From positions 1-64,000 of the forward strand of contig CAJTXO010000007.1 of assembly GCA_910583555.1 (NCBI GenBank): DNA of 64,000 nucleotides, given 5' to 3'. This DNA is from an uncultured Eubacterium sp. GTDB lineage: Bacteria > Bacillota > Clostridia > Lachnospirales > Lachnospiraceae. Below are positions 51,207 to 60,316 of this stretch, one piece after another. The number at the start of each line of letters is the position of its first letter. Position 1 is the first letter of the stretch. Made by a program: the position numbers and the translations under genes. The notes under the pieces are model-generated. The model saw only the letters and a program-made list of their open reading frames with translations, did no database searches and was not told the DNA's origin.

Positions 51207-51788
51207 GTGAGAAGCTATCAAGATGAGAGAATCATGAAGGTCCAGCCTTCAGATGAGGAAAAAGAATTGAGTCATCTGATCCTTATGTATGCGAAGGAAC
51301 ATGGGCTTACGGTCACTAATATTCTCAGTAGTGTGGTGGGTCATGTTATCGAGTTAATGAATGACGATGCAATACTGACAGATGATGAATCTGGTCATAC
51401 GAGGAAACCAGTCAGGACGGAGCCGGATATTCATGAGAAAGGACTGAAAGTTGCTGATCCTGAAATACGGGTTCAAGTCAATGAACTCCCAGTTAAAATT
51501 ACTTTAGATATTTCCAATGGAAATACCGATGACTTGATCAAAGAACAATACGAAGAGTTGATGAAAAGAAAAAGACTTAAACGGCAGCGCGAACGCCTGC
51601 AAGGTCACAATGAAATGATCGCTCAATTTTGTAAGCATTGGGAACTGTTTGATAAAACCCGATCCATTATGGCAACCTCTCTTAATGCGTACTCGACTGC
51701 GGTAAAAGCCCGTAGGGATATGATACACCGCGGGGAAGGAGGATGTCAAGAAACTAAAGAAGGAGATTTGTACAACGAAAAGAGGTGA
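51207..51788 (+). CDS. Phage protein of cassette 2, unknown
   Basis: 193 residues, GTG start 9 bases after GGAGGTGAG of repeat 2. Helical N-terminus (EEKELSHLILMYAKEHG), the shared HTRKPVRTEPDIHEK segment (about 65-80), a basic stretch KRKRLKRQRERLQ (about 125-137), and a C-terminus (AYSTAVKARRDMIHRGEGG) encoded by the degenerate third repeat. The basic patch may bind nucleic acid. Family not recognised. Confidence 0.55.
   Translation: MRSYQDERIMKVQPSDEEKELSHLILMYAKEHGLTVTNILSSVVGHVIELMNDDAILTDDESGHTRKPVRTEPDIHEKGLKVADPEIRVQVNELPVKITLDISNGNTDDLIKEQYEELMKRKRLKRQRERLQGHNEMIAQFCKHWELFDKTRSIMATSLNAYSTAVKARRDMIHRGEGGCQETKEGDLYNEKR
51689..51753. repeat. Degenerate third copy of the cassette repeat
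   Basis: About 80% like the left half of the 139-bp repeat by eye. It keeps TTGACA and TATCAT on the minus strand, now 18 bases apart. It is inside the 51207 coding sequence and may be the ancestral form, since there the frame is intact. Confidence 0.7.
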
Positions 51789-51792
51789 TGAA

Positions 51793-52200
51793 ATGTTACA
51801 CGTCGATTTGACGCAGCTGGCAGGGGGAACCCTGCAGGAAAAATTTGACCGGGAGATCACGCGCGTGATCCAGAACATGCAGGATCCGAATACACCGTTT
51901 GGTGAGAAGAGGGGAATCACGATTAACCTGTCCTTCCACCAGAACGAAGCGCGCGATGACGCAAAGATTGAGATTTCCGTAAAATCCAAACTGGCCGCTT
52001 GCATTTCAGCAAAAACGAATTTTGCTATGGGCCAGGATCTGAAATCCGGCCAGGTCGTTGTGAAGGAATACGGAAAAGGGATTCCGGGGCAGATGACGTT
52101 TTCCGACACGCCGGGACAGGCGGAAAAAGAAGCAGGTAAACCAAAAACTACAGTAACGCCGCTGACGTTAATGGCCAGCGGGCAAGTGAAAGAGGGGTAA
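51793..52200 (+). CDS. Phage protein of the 'replication terminator' annotation family
   Basis: 135 residues. LAGGTLQEKFDREITRVIQNM, then DPNTPFGEKRGITINLSF, matches a family often labelled replication terminator protein in Firmicutes phages, without proof of that role. It always precedes a DUF2303-type gene in such operons, as here. GAGGTGATGAA precedes the ATG. Confidence 0.7.
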   Translation: MLHVDLTQLAGGTLQEKFDREITRVIQNMQDPNTPFGEKRGITINLSFHQNEARDDAKIEISVKSKLAACISAKTNFAMGQDLKSGQVVVKEYGKGIPGQMTFSDTPGQAEKEAGKPKTTVTPLTLMASGQVKEG

Positions 52201-52206
52201 AGAAAA

Positions 52207-52944
52207 ATGATTAAAGAAGCATTACAGTACATAATCGACATCCAGAATAAACGGATTGAACGGGTAAACGGAAAGGATTACTATTTTCGCGGTGAAACAC
52301 CCGTCCTTCTGGGGGAATGCCATAGTTGCGACACGCTGGAGATTTCAACGCTGACTTCGCTCGTGGATTACATCAAAGAAAGTATGGCGGATGATTTTTC
52401 GGCGGCTGGCGGTGTGCCGAAAATGATCGTGCATGTGAAATCGGAAACGGAAGTAGATCTTATTTCTGTATTTAACGACGATATGGACAGGTGGAAGATT
52501 GCCAGTGTGAAGGCAAAGATCCCGGAAATCACACTGGGGCGGTTTATGGATCAGGAGAAGTTTATCATCCAGATGCAGTCGATGTTTATTGAGGCGTCGG
52601 ACAAGGAAGTCGTCATGCAGGTGGCGGGGAATGTTGAGGACAGGACGGTTGCCAATTACGGGGATGATGGTGTTTCGCAAAAGGCAACAATCAAGACTGG
52701 ACTTGCCAATATGAAGGACGTGATCGTTCCGAATCCGGTGAAATTGCGCCCGTTCCGGACGTTTCATGAAGTACCGCAGCCGGAGACAAATTTTGTCTTC
52801 CGAATGAGGAACGACCTGGATGGTGTATCCTGCGCATTATTCGAAGCCGACGGCGGCGCCTGGAAATTTGAGGCTGTCCACAGTATAGCGAAATATCTGG
52901 CGAATGAATTGAAGGGCATGGAGAATATCGTTGTCCTGTCCTAG
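52207..52944 (+). CDS. DUF2303/YfdQ-like phage protein
   Basis: 245 residues. The C-terminal LRPFRTFHEVPQPETNFVFR is the signature of DUF2303 (E. coli prophage YfdQ). Function unknown. It is 6 bases after the previous gene. 126 bases without a firm gene follow it. Confidence 0.75.
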   Translation: MIKEALQYIIDIQNKRIERVNGKDYYFRGETPVLLGECHSCDTLEISTLTSLVDYIKESMADDFSAAGGVPKMIVHVKSETEVDLISVFNDDMDRWKIASVKAKIPEITLGRFMDQEKFIIQMQSMFIEASDKEVVMQVAGNVEDRTVANYGDDGVSQKATIKTGLANMKDVIVPNPVKLRPFRTFHEVPQPETNFVFRMRNDLDGVSCALFEADGGAWKFEAVHSIAKYLANELKGMENIVVLS

Positions 52945-53070
52945 ATCGTGAGCGGGGTAGAGGAATGCCTGCATGAGGATATGGTGGTGTGTAAAAAGAT
53001 TTGCTGTTCTGCCATATCCGGCGGGGTTCCGGGGAGGAAAGATTAAATTTGTAGGAAAAGAGGTGAGGAA

Positions 53071-53253
53071 ATGGCAAGACCGCATAGAGAGATTATTATT
53101 CACAAAATGTTTTTTGAAAAACAGGCGAAGGACGTAAAAACGGCTATTTTGGAAATCGTTAAAAAAGACAGCCTAAGTGCTGGCGATACAAAGGCTGTCA
53201 GAATCTTGACAGATGTTTACGATTCTTTGAGTAGTCTTGTTCCCCCAAAATGA
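53071..53253 (+). CDS. Small early phage protein, unknown
   Basis: 60 residues, helical and basic at the start (ARPHREIIIHKMFFEKQAKD). GAGGTGAGG precedes the ATG. Not recognised. Confidence 0.55.
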   Translation: MARPHREIIIHKMFFEKQAKDVKTAILEIVKKDSLSAGDTKAVRILTDVYDSLSSLVPPK

Positions 53254-53335
53254 AGTATTTGTTTTTTATTTACATAATTGGTCAAGATGGACAATCGTGC
53301 ACGCATATTTTATTTAGAAAGGGAGGAGGTTGCCT

Positions 53336-53485
53336 ATGGAATATGTATACCGCGTTAATGGAGAAGAAAGATTTCCCACGGATGAAGAGCGAATGAAGCT
53401 GTTCCGGCAGTTTGTGACCGGGCTCGGTTATCGTCCGGTAGAAGAAAACGAAGAGAACAAGGAAGCATGTAAATCGTCAGATTAA
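53336..53485 (+). CDS. Very small early phage protein
   Basis: 49 residues: YRVNGEERFPTDEERMKLF, then an acidic tail. AGGGAGGAGG lies 7 bases before the ATG. Too short to classify. Confidence 0.5.
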   Translation: MEYVYRVNGEERFPTDEERMKLFRQFVTGLGYRPVEENEENKEACKSSD

Positions 53486-53500
53486 AAAGAGGAAAAAGTG

Positions 53501-54139
53501 ATGGCTAAAAGGAAAAAGACGGGTCTTTGGATGGTCGGGGGAATCATGCTACCGGCCGCAGTCCTCTCTTTATGGATTACCACGCAGCGGGCGGAATACG
53601 TTTCCGTACCAGAAGGCCAGGTGGTGACAAGGGAGAATGAAGCCGGCTGGGTACCCGGGGGTGATGGCAGGAAAGTTTCCTCCGGAATAAAGCCGGCGGA
53701 AGCCATAAAGTACCGGTACATAAAAAACTGTCCCCTGTCGGGGGAAATCCAGCGGGAAATATTTGAGATCTGCGCCGACGCGAATATATCATTTGAGCTC
53801 GTGATGGCGCTCATCGAAAAGGAGAGTGGTTTCGATCCGGGATGCGTTTCGGACAACGGCAAGTCCATAGGGCTCATGCAGATCCAGGAGAAATGGCACC
53901 GCGGGATCATGGACAAGCAGGGGTGCCGGGATCTGTGCGATCCGGTGCAGAATGTGCGTGCAGGGGTGGAACTGTTAAAAAGGCATTTCAAAACATATCA
54001 GGATGCCGCCGCGGCGTTGATGGCGCTTAACGGTGGACAAGCTTATGCGGATCGGAAGATGGTAGATGGAGAGGTGTCTGCATACGCGGCCAGTATACTC
54101 GAGAGGGCGGCAGATTATGAAAGGGAAAATGGATTATGA
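53501..54139 (+). CDS. Lytic transglycosylase (SLT domain), membrane-anchored
   Basis: 212 residues. One N-terminal membrane helix (about 10-28), then an SLT domain (about 85-205): ALIEKESGFDP holds the catalytic Glu, followed by GKSIGLMQI, VRAGVELLKR and ALMALNGG. It cuts peptidoglycan strands with anhydro-ring formation. It is in the early region rather than in a lysis or tail module, so an entry or conjugation-like role is possible. It overlaps the next gene by 4 bases. Confidence 0.85.
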   Translation: MAKRKKTGLWMVGGIMLPAAVLSLWITTQRAEYVSVPEGQVVTRENEAGWVPGGDGRKVSSGIKPAEAIKYRYIKNCPLSGEIQREIFEICADANISFELVMALIEKESGFDPGCVSDNGKSIGLMQIQEKWHRGIMDKQGCRDLCDPVQNVRAGVELLKRHFKTYQDAAAALMALNGGQAYADRKMVDGEVSAYAASILERAADYERENGL

Positions 54140-54537
54140 GTAAGATCAAGGAAAGAAATGAGCAGATTTACAAGAAGTACGAAGATGGTGTATCAATCGG
54201 GAGCCTGGCATCAGAGTATGGAGTGGCGGAGAAGACGATCGAGCACATCATAGCCAAAATAAGACAAAGGTCACAGGATTTTGGTAAGGATAGGTTAATG
54301 GACGATGCGGATGAAAGTGCGAGGAAAGTTGATCAATGCAGAAAGATCCGGGTTGGGGATGTGGTCAAGGTCAGGCATCACTCGATTGACGCTTGCGGAT
54401 ACAAACGCATAAACATACTTACCGGCCCTGTCATCTACCGGGACGGGAAGATGATTACCGTGCAGGGGGACCATTATGCGGAATCGTTTAGTATGGTTGA
54501 TCTGGTATCGGGACTGGTGGAGCATATACCGACTTGA
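54136..54537 (+). CDS. Helix-turn-helix phage protein
   Basis: 133 residues. The N-terminal part (YKKYEDGVSIGSLASEYGVA, then EKTIEHIIAKIR) is a helix-turn-helix of the Mor/resolvase-C type. The C-terminal part (about 65-130) is a small beta domain (GDVVKVRHHSIDACGYK). Likely a DNA-binding regulator of the early region. Confidence 0.65.
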   Translation: MSKIKERNEQIYKKYEDGVSIGSLASEYGVAEKTIEHIIAKIRQRSQDFGKDRLMDDADESARKVDQCRKIRVGDVVKVRHHSIDACGYKRINILTGPVIYRDGKMITVQGDHYAESFSMVDLVSGLVEHIPT

Positions 54538-54593
54538 GCCGATTCTGGCTTTATGGATTATCGCAGGATATAGAGTGAAGAAAGGATAATAGA

Positions 54594-55364
54594 ATGGATA
54601 AGAGAGCAAAAATCATAGAGGAACTTACTAAAAGAGGATATGAAGTGGAAGCGTACACATGGGTTGAAAATGGGGTGAAAAGGAAGGGAATCCGATTTGC
54701 GTCAGGAGATATTGTCTTTGTGGACAGCATGTTAAAAGCATCCGGTTCATTAATGGATGTAGTTGAGGCAGTTATATCTTGTATTAAGGATGTTGGTGAG
54801 GATGTAGACAGTGAGCTTATTCACCATATCATAAGTAACCTGTACATTGGATTGCAGAAGAAAAGCGATGGGGATAATGTCACGGCGGAAACGGAATTTG
54901 ATGGAATTGAAAAATTTATTTATGCAAGGATCAAAAAAAATTGGTCATGTAGAATAAGTCATTCTCTTCTCAAGTTATTAAAAATCAGTGAGCGGGAAGC
55001 ATGGAGGACAGCGGAAAAGAATACCTTTGCGGAAAGCGAAATCATATCCTGGTCAGAATTACTGCCTAAAATAACGTGGCTGGATGTAGAAGGAATGGAA
55101 GAGGATCCAGGTGATGTAGTAACAAATACCATAAAAGAATGGGGAGCTTCCGCAATATTGAATAAAAATGCTTTGAAAAAGCTAGTACAGAAGTACAAGA
55201 CGAATAGATTTATTGTGTTTCCCACATCCGTACACGAAATGTTTATTGTTCCCGATGATGGAGACATTCGCCAAGAGGAATTAGATATTATGGTAAGGGA
55301 AAACAATAGAAAGATCAGACCGGAAGAAAGACTGGCAGACAGGGCGTATATTATTGAAATCTGA
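54594..55364 (+). CDS. DUF5688-like protein
   Basis: 256 residues. The second half (WLDVEGMEEDP, FPTSVHEMFIVPDDG, LDIMVRENNR) resembles DUF5688 proteins seen in Lachnospiraceae mobile elements and chromosomes. Function unknown. AGAAAGGATAAT precedes the ATG. Confidence 0.6.
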   Translation: MDKRAKIIEELTKRGYEVEAYTWVENGVKRKGIRFASGDIVFVDSMLKASGSLMDVVEAVISCIKDVGEDVDSELIHHIISNLYIGLQKKSDGDNVTAETEFDGIEKFIYARIKKNWSCRISHSLLKLLKISEREAWRTAEKNTFAESEIISWSELLPKITWLDVEGMEEDPGDVVTNTIKEWGASAILNKNALKKLVQKYKTNRFIVFPTSVHEMFIVPDDGDIRQEELDIMVRENNRKIRPEERLADRAYIIEI

Positions 55365-55541
55365 TGAGCGGGATCGGGGAGATAAAGGGCGGATGGTTCT
55401 TTTGGCAGGTTCGATTCCTGCTGATCCTTTTGCGGTGCTTTATAGTCCTTCACTTTTTCCGGCATCGCAGTTTTCTGGCGGCGGGGTCAGCACCGCCGCC
55501 GGGGATAAAGAAAATCATGTGTTGTAAAGGGGGGAAAGAGA

Positions 55542-55703
55542 ATGTATAATCGTTATATTTGCCCGGAATGCGGCGCGCATTTAGATCCTGGAGAGCCGTG
55601 CGACTGTGAAACAAGTGGAGCGGATAGTGATAAACCAAATAAGGAAACGGGTGATGGGGTGAAAGGAGAAGATCTGGTGGTGCGTACGGTTAGGAAAGGA
55701 TGA
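55542..55703 (+). CDS. Small zinc-ribbon phage protein
   Basis: 53 residues. CPECG and CDCE (C-x2-C ... C-x-C) form a probable zinc-binding knuckle, and the rest is acidic. GGGGGGAAAGAG precedes the ATG. The 178 bases before it hold only weak frames. Confidence 0.6.
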   Translation: MYNRYICPECGAHLDPGEPCDCETSGADSDKPNKETGDGVKGEDLVVRTVRKG

Positions 55704-55706
55704 CAG

Positions 55707-56357
55707 ATGGACGAGAAACAAGAGATTATAAAAATTATAACAGACATGTCTGGCAGGCACGCTCCCAGCATCATATTTGCGGACTGGGTACACTGTGCGG
55801 CGCTGGCGATACAAAATGCGTGCAAGATGATCCATGACCGGTTATGGAGCGAAAGGGAGCAGGAATATACCGCCCTGATGAAGCAGTACACGCCGGAAGA
55901 ACAGCAGCAGATGTTCCAAATGTTTGCGCTCCTGACGTGTGCGCTTGATGCGGATCCGGCTGATCTGCTCGGGGAAATATACATGGAGGCGGGATGCGGG
56001 AATAAGGGCACAGGGCAGTTTTTTACGCCGTTTCACATTTCGCGCATGACTGCCGGCCTTGTGATTGATGGTGACGTGTCGGAGGAAAATCCGGTGGTCC
56101 TGGACGAACCGAGCGCGGGAAGCGGCGGGATGATACTGGCCGTAGCACTGGAACTGAAAAAGAAAGGGATCAACTACCAGAGATGTATGAGAGTGAGGGC
56201 GCAGGACCTGGACTGGCGCGCGGTCTATATGACCTATGTGCAGCTGAGCCTTCTGGGAATAGATGCCGTGGTGGTGCAGGGAGATTCGCTGGCAGGCGGG
56301 AAACCGGAGCCGAAACAGATCTTCCGGACACCGCGCAGAATGGGGGCGTTGTTATGA
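55707..56357 (+). CDS. HsdM-like N6-adenine methylase fold, catalytic NPP(Y/F) motif not seen
   Basis: 216 residues. GQFFTPFHISRMTAGL and DEPSAGSGGMILAVA (motif I, SAM binding) match type I methylase-like phage proteins. The later RAQDLDWRAVYMTYVQLSLLG is also conserved. The NPP(Y/F) motif IV that would follow is absent; the chain ends shortly after VVVQGDSL. Either this is a SAM-binding protein without methyl transfer, or motif IV was lost. It overlaps the recombinase gene by 4 bases. Confidence 0.75.
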   Translation: MDEKQEIIKIITDMSGRHAPSIIFADWVHCAALAIQNACKMIHDRLWSEREQEYTALMKQYTPEEQQQMFQMFALLTCALDADPADLLGEIYMEAGCGNKGTGQFFTPFHISRMTAGLVIDGDVSEENPVVLDEPSAGSGGMILAVALELKKKGINYQRCMRVRAQDLDWRAVYMTYVQLSLLGIDAVVVQGDSLAGGKPEPKQIFRTPRRMGALL

Positions 56358-57415
56358 GTGAAGCAAGGACGGAACTGTATGAAGGGATCCTGTCCATGTG
56401 CATGAAACATAACATGGACGACATGGACGGCTTTAAAAACGAATTATACATAATCATGAATGATTTTGAAATAGCAGCGCGGACGACGGAAGTCGCCCTG
56501 CTGTCAGAGGACAGGAACGAACAGCTCCTGAAGAAATTTATCATGTCGAAGATCGTGAAAGGCTGCACGGACCGGACTATCGAGATCTATAAAAAGAGCG
56601 TTGAGTTTGCCCTGCGGAGGATCGGGAAAACGGCCGACGACATAACAACGGAAGACATCCGGTTCTATCTGGCAGTCCGCCAGAGAGTGGACAAGATTAC
56701 CAGAACGACGGCTGATAACGAACTGCGGTTTCTGAGAAGTTTCTTTTCGTATTTATCCGTGGAAGGTATCATACCTAATAATCCGACGCTTAAGATCGAC
56801 AAGATCAAGTCCAGCACAAAGAAGGAAAAGGCTTTTACGGAAATGGATGTGGAAAAGATCCGGGCGGCCGCGGGCACGAACCGGGAGAGGGCTGTTGTGG
56901 AGCTGCTTTTGTCCACCGGCTGCCGCATAACGGAACTTGTCGGCATCCGCTTAAGCGAGATCAACGGGGACAGCATCCTGATACACGGAAAGGGCGACAA
57001 GGACCGGACGGTATACATAAACGCAAGGGCGCAGCTCTCGATGGAATGCTATCTGGAAGAAAGGAAGGACAAAAACCCGTATCTTTTTCCAGGAGGAATC
57101 CCGTTTCACACAAAAAATGACGCACGCAGCAAAAAGGGGAACTGGTACATGTACCAGGAATGTGTATCGCCGGACAGGCATATAGACAAGGGAAGTATTG
57201 AGGCGACGATTCGTAAACTGGGGAAACGGGCGGGGGTGGAAAACTGCCACCCGCACAGGTTCCGGAGGACGTGCGCTACCTTTGCCCTGAGACGGGGGAT
57301 GCCGATCGAAAAAGTGTCGATGATGCTGGGGCATAACCAGCTGACAACAACGCAGATCTATTTGAGTATAGATGAGGATGAGCTGCAGCAGGCGCATAAA
57401 AAGTATGTGGTGTAA
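56354..57415 (+). CDS. Second tyrosine recombinase (XerC/D-like) in the prophage
   Basis: 353 residues. SAM-like core-binding domain (about 65-165: FIMSKIVKGCTDRTIEIYKKS), then the catalytic domain: Arg in STGCRITELVGI, Lys in GKGDKDR, H-x2-R in HPHRFRRT, His in LGHNQL and the nucleophile Tyr in TTTQIYLSI. All are intact. Because a serine integrase already sits at the edge, this enzyme may resolve dimers, act on another site or control gene arrangement. It starts inside the methylase gene's last codons. Confidence 0.85.
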   Translation: MSEARTELYEGILSMCMKHNMDDMDGFKNELYIIMNDFEIAARTTEVALLSEDRNEQLLKKFIMSKIVKGCTDRTIEIYKKSVEFALRRIGKTADDITTEDIRFYLAVRQRVDKITRTTADNELRFLRSFFSYLSVEGIIPNNPTLKIDKIKSSTKKEKAFTEMDVEKIRAAAGTNRERAVVELLLSTGCRITELVGIRLSEINGDSILIHGKGDKDRTVYINARAQLSMECYLEERKDKNPYLFPGGIPFHTKNDARSKKGNWYMYQECVSPDRHIDKGSIEATIRKLGKRAGVENCHPHRFRRTCATFALRRGMPIEKVSMMLGHNQLTTTQIYLSIDEDELQQAHKKYVV

Positions 57416-57475
57416 GAGTTTTTTTATAATGGAGAGTCAATATTAGAAATGGTTAGAGGAGGGGGAATAACACAT

Positions 57476-59020
57476 ATGGATTATGGGAACTTAAAAGGCA
57501 GCATTAGAAATCATTTGAATAACGCAGCCGAGGATTTTTTCATGGTTGGCTACTGTCTCCGCCAGATCAGTGAACATGCGCTTTTTACAGAGGATGGGTA
57601 TAAGAGTATATGGGACTTTGCAAAAGGCGAGTATGGATTGAGCGCTTCCAGCGCGAGCCGGTTTATGGCGATCAATGCCAGGTTTTCGGTTGACGACGGA
57701 GAGCATATGGCGGAAAAGTACATCGGGATGGGGGTGAGCAAGCTGCAGGAGATGCTAGGGCTCCCTGACGAGGAACTGGACAAGGTGACGCAGGAAACCA
57801 CCGTAAGGGAAATAAGGGCGATGAAAAAGAATCAGGAGGAACAGAAGTCGTTTTTCGGGCTTCCGAAAACGGTCTACCCGGAAGATTCCTCACTTACCAC
57901 ACCGGGATGCGGCGACGGAAAATACGCTTGTTTCAGCTGTGCCCGCCCCTGTGATATAAGGCAGGAAGAGCGGTATTGCAGGACAGCTACGATGGGGAAC
58001 CCTTTCCCTTGCACTCAGATGGACGAGGAAAAGAGACTTGATATGGAAGCCGGGATTTACAGTGAGGAATGCCAGCACCTGCATCCGGAGTTTGCGCCGG
58101 TACGGGAAGGCGATAAGGAGCCGGCCCCTTGCTGTCTTACCTGCGAACATAAAGCTTGCTTTTCCCGTTGCGACGTCGCAAAAGAGCGCGACGAGGACGA
58201 GCGCAAGAAAGAGCAGAAGGAAAAAATGGAGCAGTTGGAAGAACTGCAGGAGGAAACGGAAGATGATAAGCCGGACATGACAAAAAAGGAGATGAAAAAT
58301 CTATACTTGGAGCTGGATATTAAGCCGGAGGACAGGATCACAGCGTCCTGGCTTAGGAAGAAATACGGTATGTCACGGCATGGTGGCTGTAACCCGGAGT
58401 TTTCTTTTTCCTGCACCCCGAGAGGGGCAAGGGCAGGGGAAAGCCGGGAAATGACATGGGGAGAGGTGGCAAAAGCTTTTGTGGAGATACAGGTGGAAGA
58501 GAAAGAGGTAAGGGATGCAGCATCTCAAGATTTTCCACGGGAGACAGAAAGGCAGACAGCAGCAGAGCCAGATGAGGCCCCGAACATAACAGATGCGGAC
58601 TTTCAGGCAGTCGAGAATGGGCCGAAGGAAATACCTGAAAAAGAGGAATCCGGATCCGATGCCGCGGTTCTTCAGGAACGGGAACGGAGGCTCAAATACT
58701 CTCGCTTTGACGTTGAGTCGATTCTTAAAAAAGAAACGGGCTATCTTGATGAAAGGTATGAGGCAGGTTCCCCTGAAATATTTGTTAGAAAGCATAAGAT
58801 TCTGGTAGATGCGTTGACTCTTTTGGCAAAATGTATGGGCGGTAATGGAGGCAGGAAACGGACCAATGCTGACAGGATCAGAAGTATGACGAATGAGGAA
58901 CTGGCAGATTTTTTTTGCAAAGTCAAAGCAGACTATCAATGGAGCGAGCAAGAGTTTCCGAGCGAGGATGCCGGTGGAGATTGGGAGGAATGGTTAGAAA
59001 GTGAGTGTGATATGGGATGA
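57476..59020 (+). CDS. Large early phage protein with Cys-rich centre
   Basis: 514 residues. N-terminal part (about 1-130) looks like a ParB/DUF-type helical DNA-associated domain (LSASSASRFMAINARFSVDD, YIGMGVSKLQEMLGL). A Cys-rich centre (about 140-240) carries several C-x2-C pairs (CFSCARPC, CCLTCEHKACFSRC). A charged coiled coil lies at about 245-275. The C-terminal domain (about 430-510, SMTNEELADFF ... GGDWEEWLESE) is common to many small phage proteins. GAGGAGGGG precedes the ATG. Function unknown. Confidence 0.65.
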   Translation: MDYGNLKGSIRNHLNNAAEDFFMVGYCLRQISEHALFTEDGYKSIWDFAKGEYGLSASSASRFMAINARFSVDDGEHMAEKYIGMGVSKLQEMLGLPDEELDKVTQETTVREIRAMKKNQEEQKSFFGLPKTVYPEDSSLTTPGCGDGKYACFSCARPCDIRQEERYCRTATMGNPFPCTQMDEEKRLDMEAGIYSEECQHLHPEFAPVREGDKEPAPCCLTCEHKACFSRCDVAKERDEDERKKEQKEKMEQLEELQEETEDDKPDMTKKEMKNLYLELDIKPEDRITASWLRKKYGMSRHGGCNPEFSFSCTPRGARAGESREMTWGEVAKAFVEIQVEEKEVRDAASQDFPRETERQTAAEPDEAPNITDADFQAVENGPKEIPEKEESGSDAAVLQERERRLKYSRFDVESILKKETGYLDERYEAGSPEIFVRKHKILVDALTLLAKCMGGNGGRKRTNADRIRSMTNEELADFFCKVKADYQWSEQEFPSEDAGGDWEEWLESECDMG

Positions 59021-59475
59021 CTGAGAATGAAGCAAAGCTGATTCTTGACGTGAGAATTAGCAGATTTGATCATGCGGATGATGTAAACAAGGCGTTAGAG
59101 GTTGCTAAAACCGCCCTTGAAGAAATCCAACAGTACCGATCAATCGGTACAGTCGAGGAATGTCGGGAGGCGAGGGAAAGGCAGATACCAAAGAAGCCGT
59201 TGAGATTTTATAAAGAGTATGGAAAGCATAAATGGAAACGAAACGAAAACGGGGACAATGATACTTCTGCGTGGTCGGATATTGGACATAACGGAGTAAA
59301 ATGCAAAAGGTGCGGTGCAGAGGTATGTGTATTTTGTAATCCAAATTATGACGAATTGGAAAATTGTAAAGTGGAATATTGGACTTGTCCTAGATGCGGA
59401 AAACATATACATTATGGCCGGCGCAAATATTGTAAATGCGGACAGCGTTTAGAGTGGCCTGAATCGACAAGCTAA
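59017..59475 (+). CDS. Small phage protein with zinc-ribbon tail
   Basis: 152 residues. The N-terminal module (KTALEEIQQYRSIGTVEECR) recurs in the gene at 60869. The C-terminal half has CKRCG, CPRCG and CKCG pairs, two probable zinc knuckles. It overlaps the previous gene by 4 bases. Confidence 0.65.
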   Translation: MTENEAKLILDVRISRFDHADDVNKALEVAKTALEEIQQYRSIGTVEECREARERQIPKKPLRFYKEYGKHKWKRNENGDNDTSAWSDIGHNGVKCKRCGAEVCVFCNPNYDELENCKVEYWTCPRCGKHIHYGRRKYCKCGQRLEWPESTS

Positions 59476-59500
59476 TATTAGAAAGCGAGCATGATGCGAA

Positions 59501-60316
59501 ATGAAAGCAGTAATTAAATATCCGGGAAGCAAGTGGTCGTTGGCAAAGTGGATCATCAGTTATTTCCCGGAACATCATAGTTATCTGGAGCCGTTTTTTG
59601 GAAGTGGGGCGGTGTTATTTAACAAACCGCGATCCAACATCGAGACGGTTAATGATCTAGATGGGAATGTGGTAAATCTGTTCGAATGGATCCGGAAAGA
59701 TCCGGAACGGCTGGCTCATGAGATTTATTACACGCCCTTTGCCAGACAGATATATGAAGAGGCATTTACTGCAGAACCGAAAGACAGCTTCGCAAGGGCG
59801 GTGAATTTTTACATACGGTTAAACATGGGACACGGATTTCGGACGAACGGGGAACGGGTAGGATGGAAAAATGACGTACAGGGACGGGAGCGGGCGTATG
59901 CAGCACAGGACTGGTGCAGTCTGCCCGAGAAGATCATGCAGGCCGCAGAGCGGCTCAGGGGAGTGCAGATTGATAACCGGCCGGCGGAGAAAATCATAGA
60001 CCAGTACAACCACGAGAAGGTATTGCAGTACTGGGACCCGCCGTATGTGCTGGGTACCAGGCACGGTAAGCAGTACCGGTACGAAATGTCCGACAGGGAG
60101 CATGAGATCCTGCTGGAAAAAGCTAATAAGAGCCGGGCGAAGATTATAATATCTGGATATGATTCGGGTTTGTATAATGACATGCTGAAGGACTGGTATC
60201 GCTGTGAAACAGTGGCGTATTCGCAAGTCGCTTCAAAAAGAAAGGAAGTCATTTGGATGAACTATGATCCGCCGGCAAGGCAAATGAATTTTGACGATTA
60301 TGGAGGTGCATTATGA
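59501..60316 (+). CDS. dam: DNA adenine methylase (Dam, D12 class)
   Basis: 271 residues. KYPGSKWSLAKWI, EPFFGSGAVLF (SAM binding) and the catalytic YWDPPYV (DPPY) are complete. It methylates adenine N6, usually within GATC; the actual site cannot be read from sequence. Phages use it to shield DNA from host restriction, which is relevant here as the host carries a type I system. It overlaps the next gene by 4 bases. Confidence 0.9.
   Translation: MKAVIKYPGSKWSLAKWIISYFPEHHSYLEPFFGSGAVLFNKPRSNIETVNDLDGNVVNLFEWIRKDPERLAHEIYYTPFARQIYEEAFTAEPKDSFARAVNFYIRLNMGHGFRTNGERVGWKNDVQGRERAYAAQDWCSLPEKIMQAAERLRGVQIDNRPAEKIIDQYNHEKVLQYWDPPYVLGTRHGKQYRYEMSDREHEILLEKANKSRAKIIISGYDSGLYNDMLKDWYRCETVAYSQVASKRKEVIWMNYDPPARQMNFDDYGGAL

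Noticed and set aside
51504..52241. Leftward frame of 245 codons
   Set aside because: It lies across two genes with good starts on the plus strand, is Phe/Ser-rich and has no ribosome site.
52948..53046. Possible small gene after the DUF2303 gene
   Set aside because: A 32-codon GTG frame has no ribosome site and no family resemblance.
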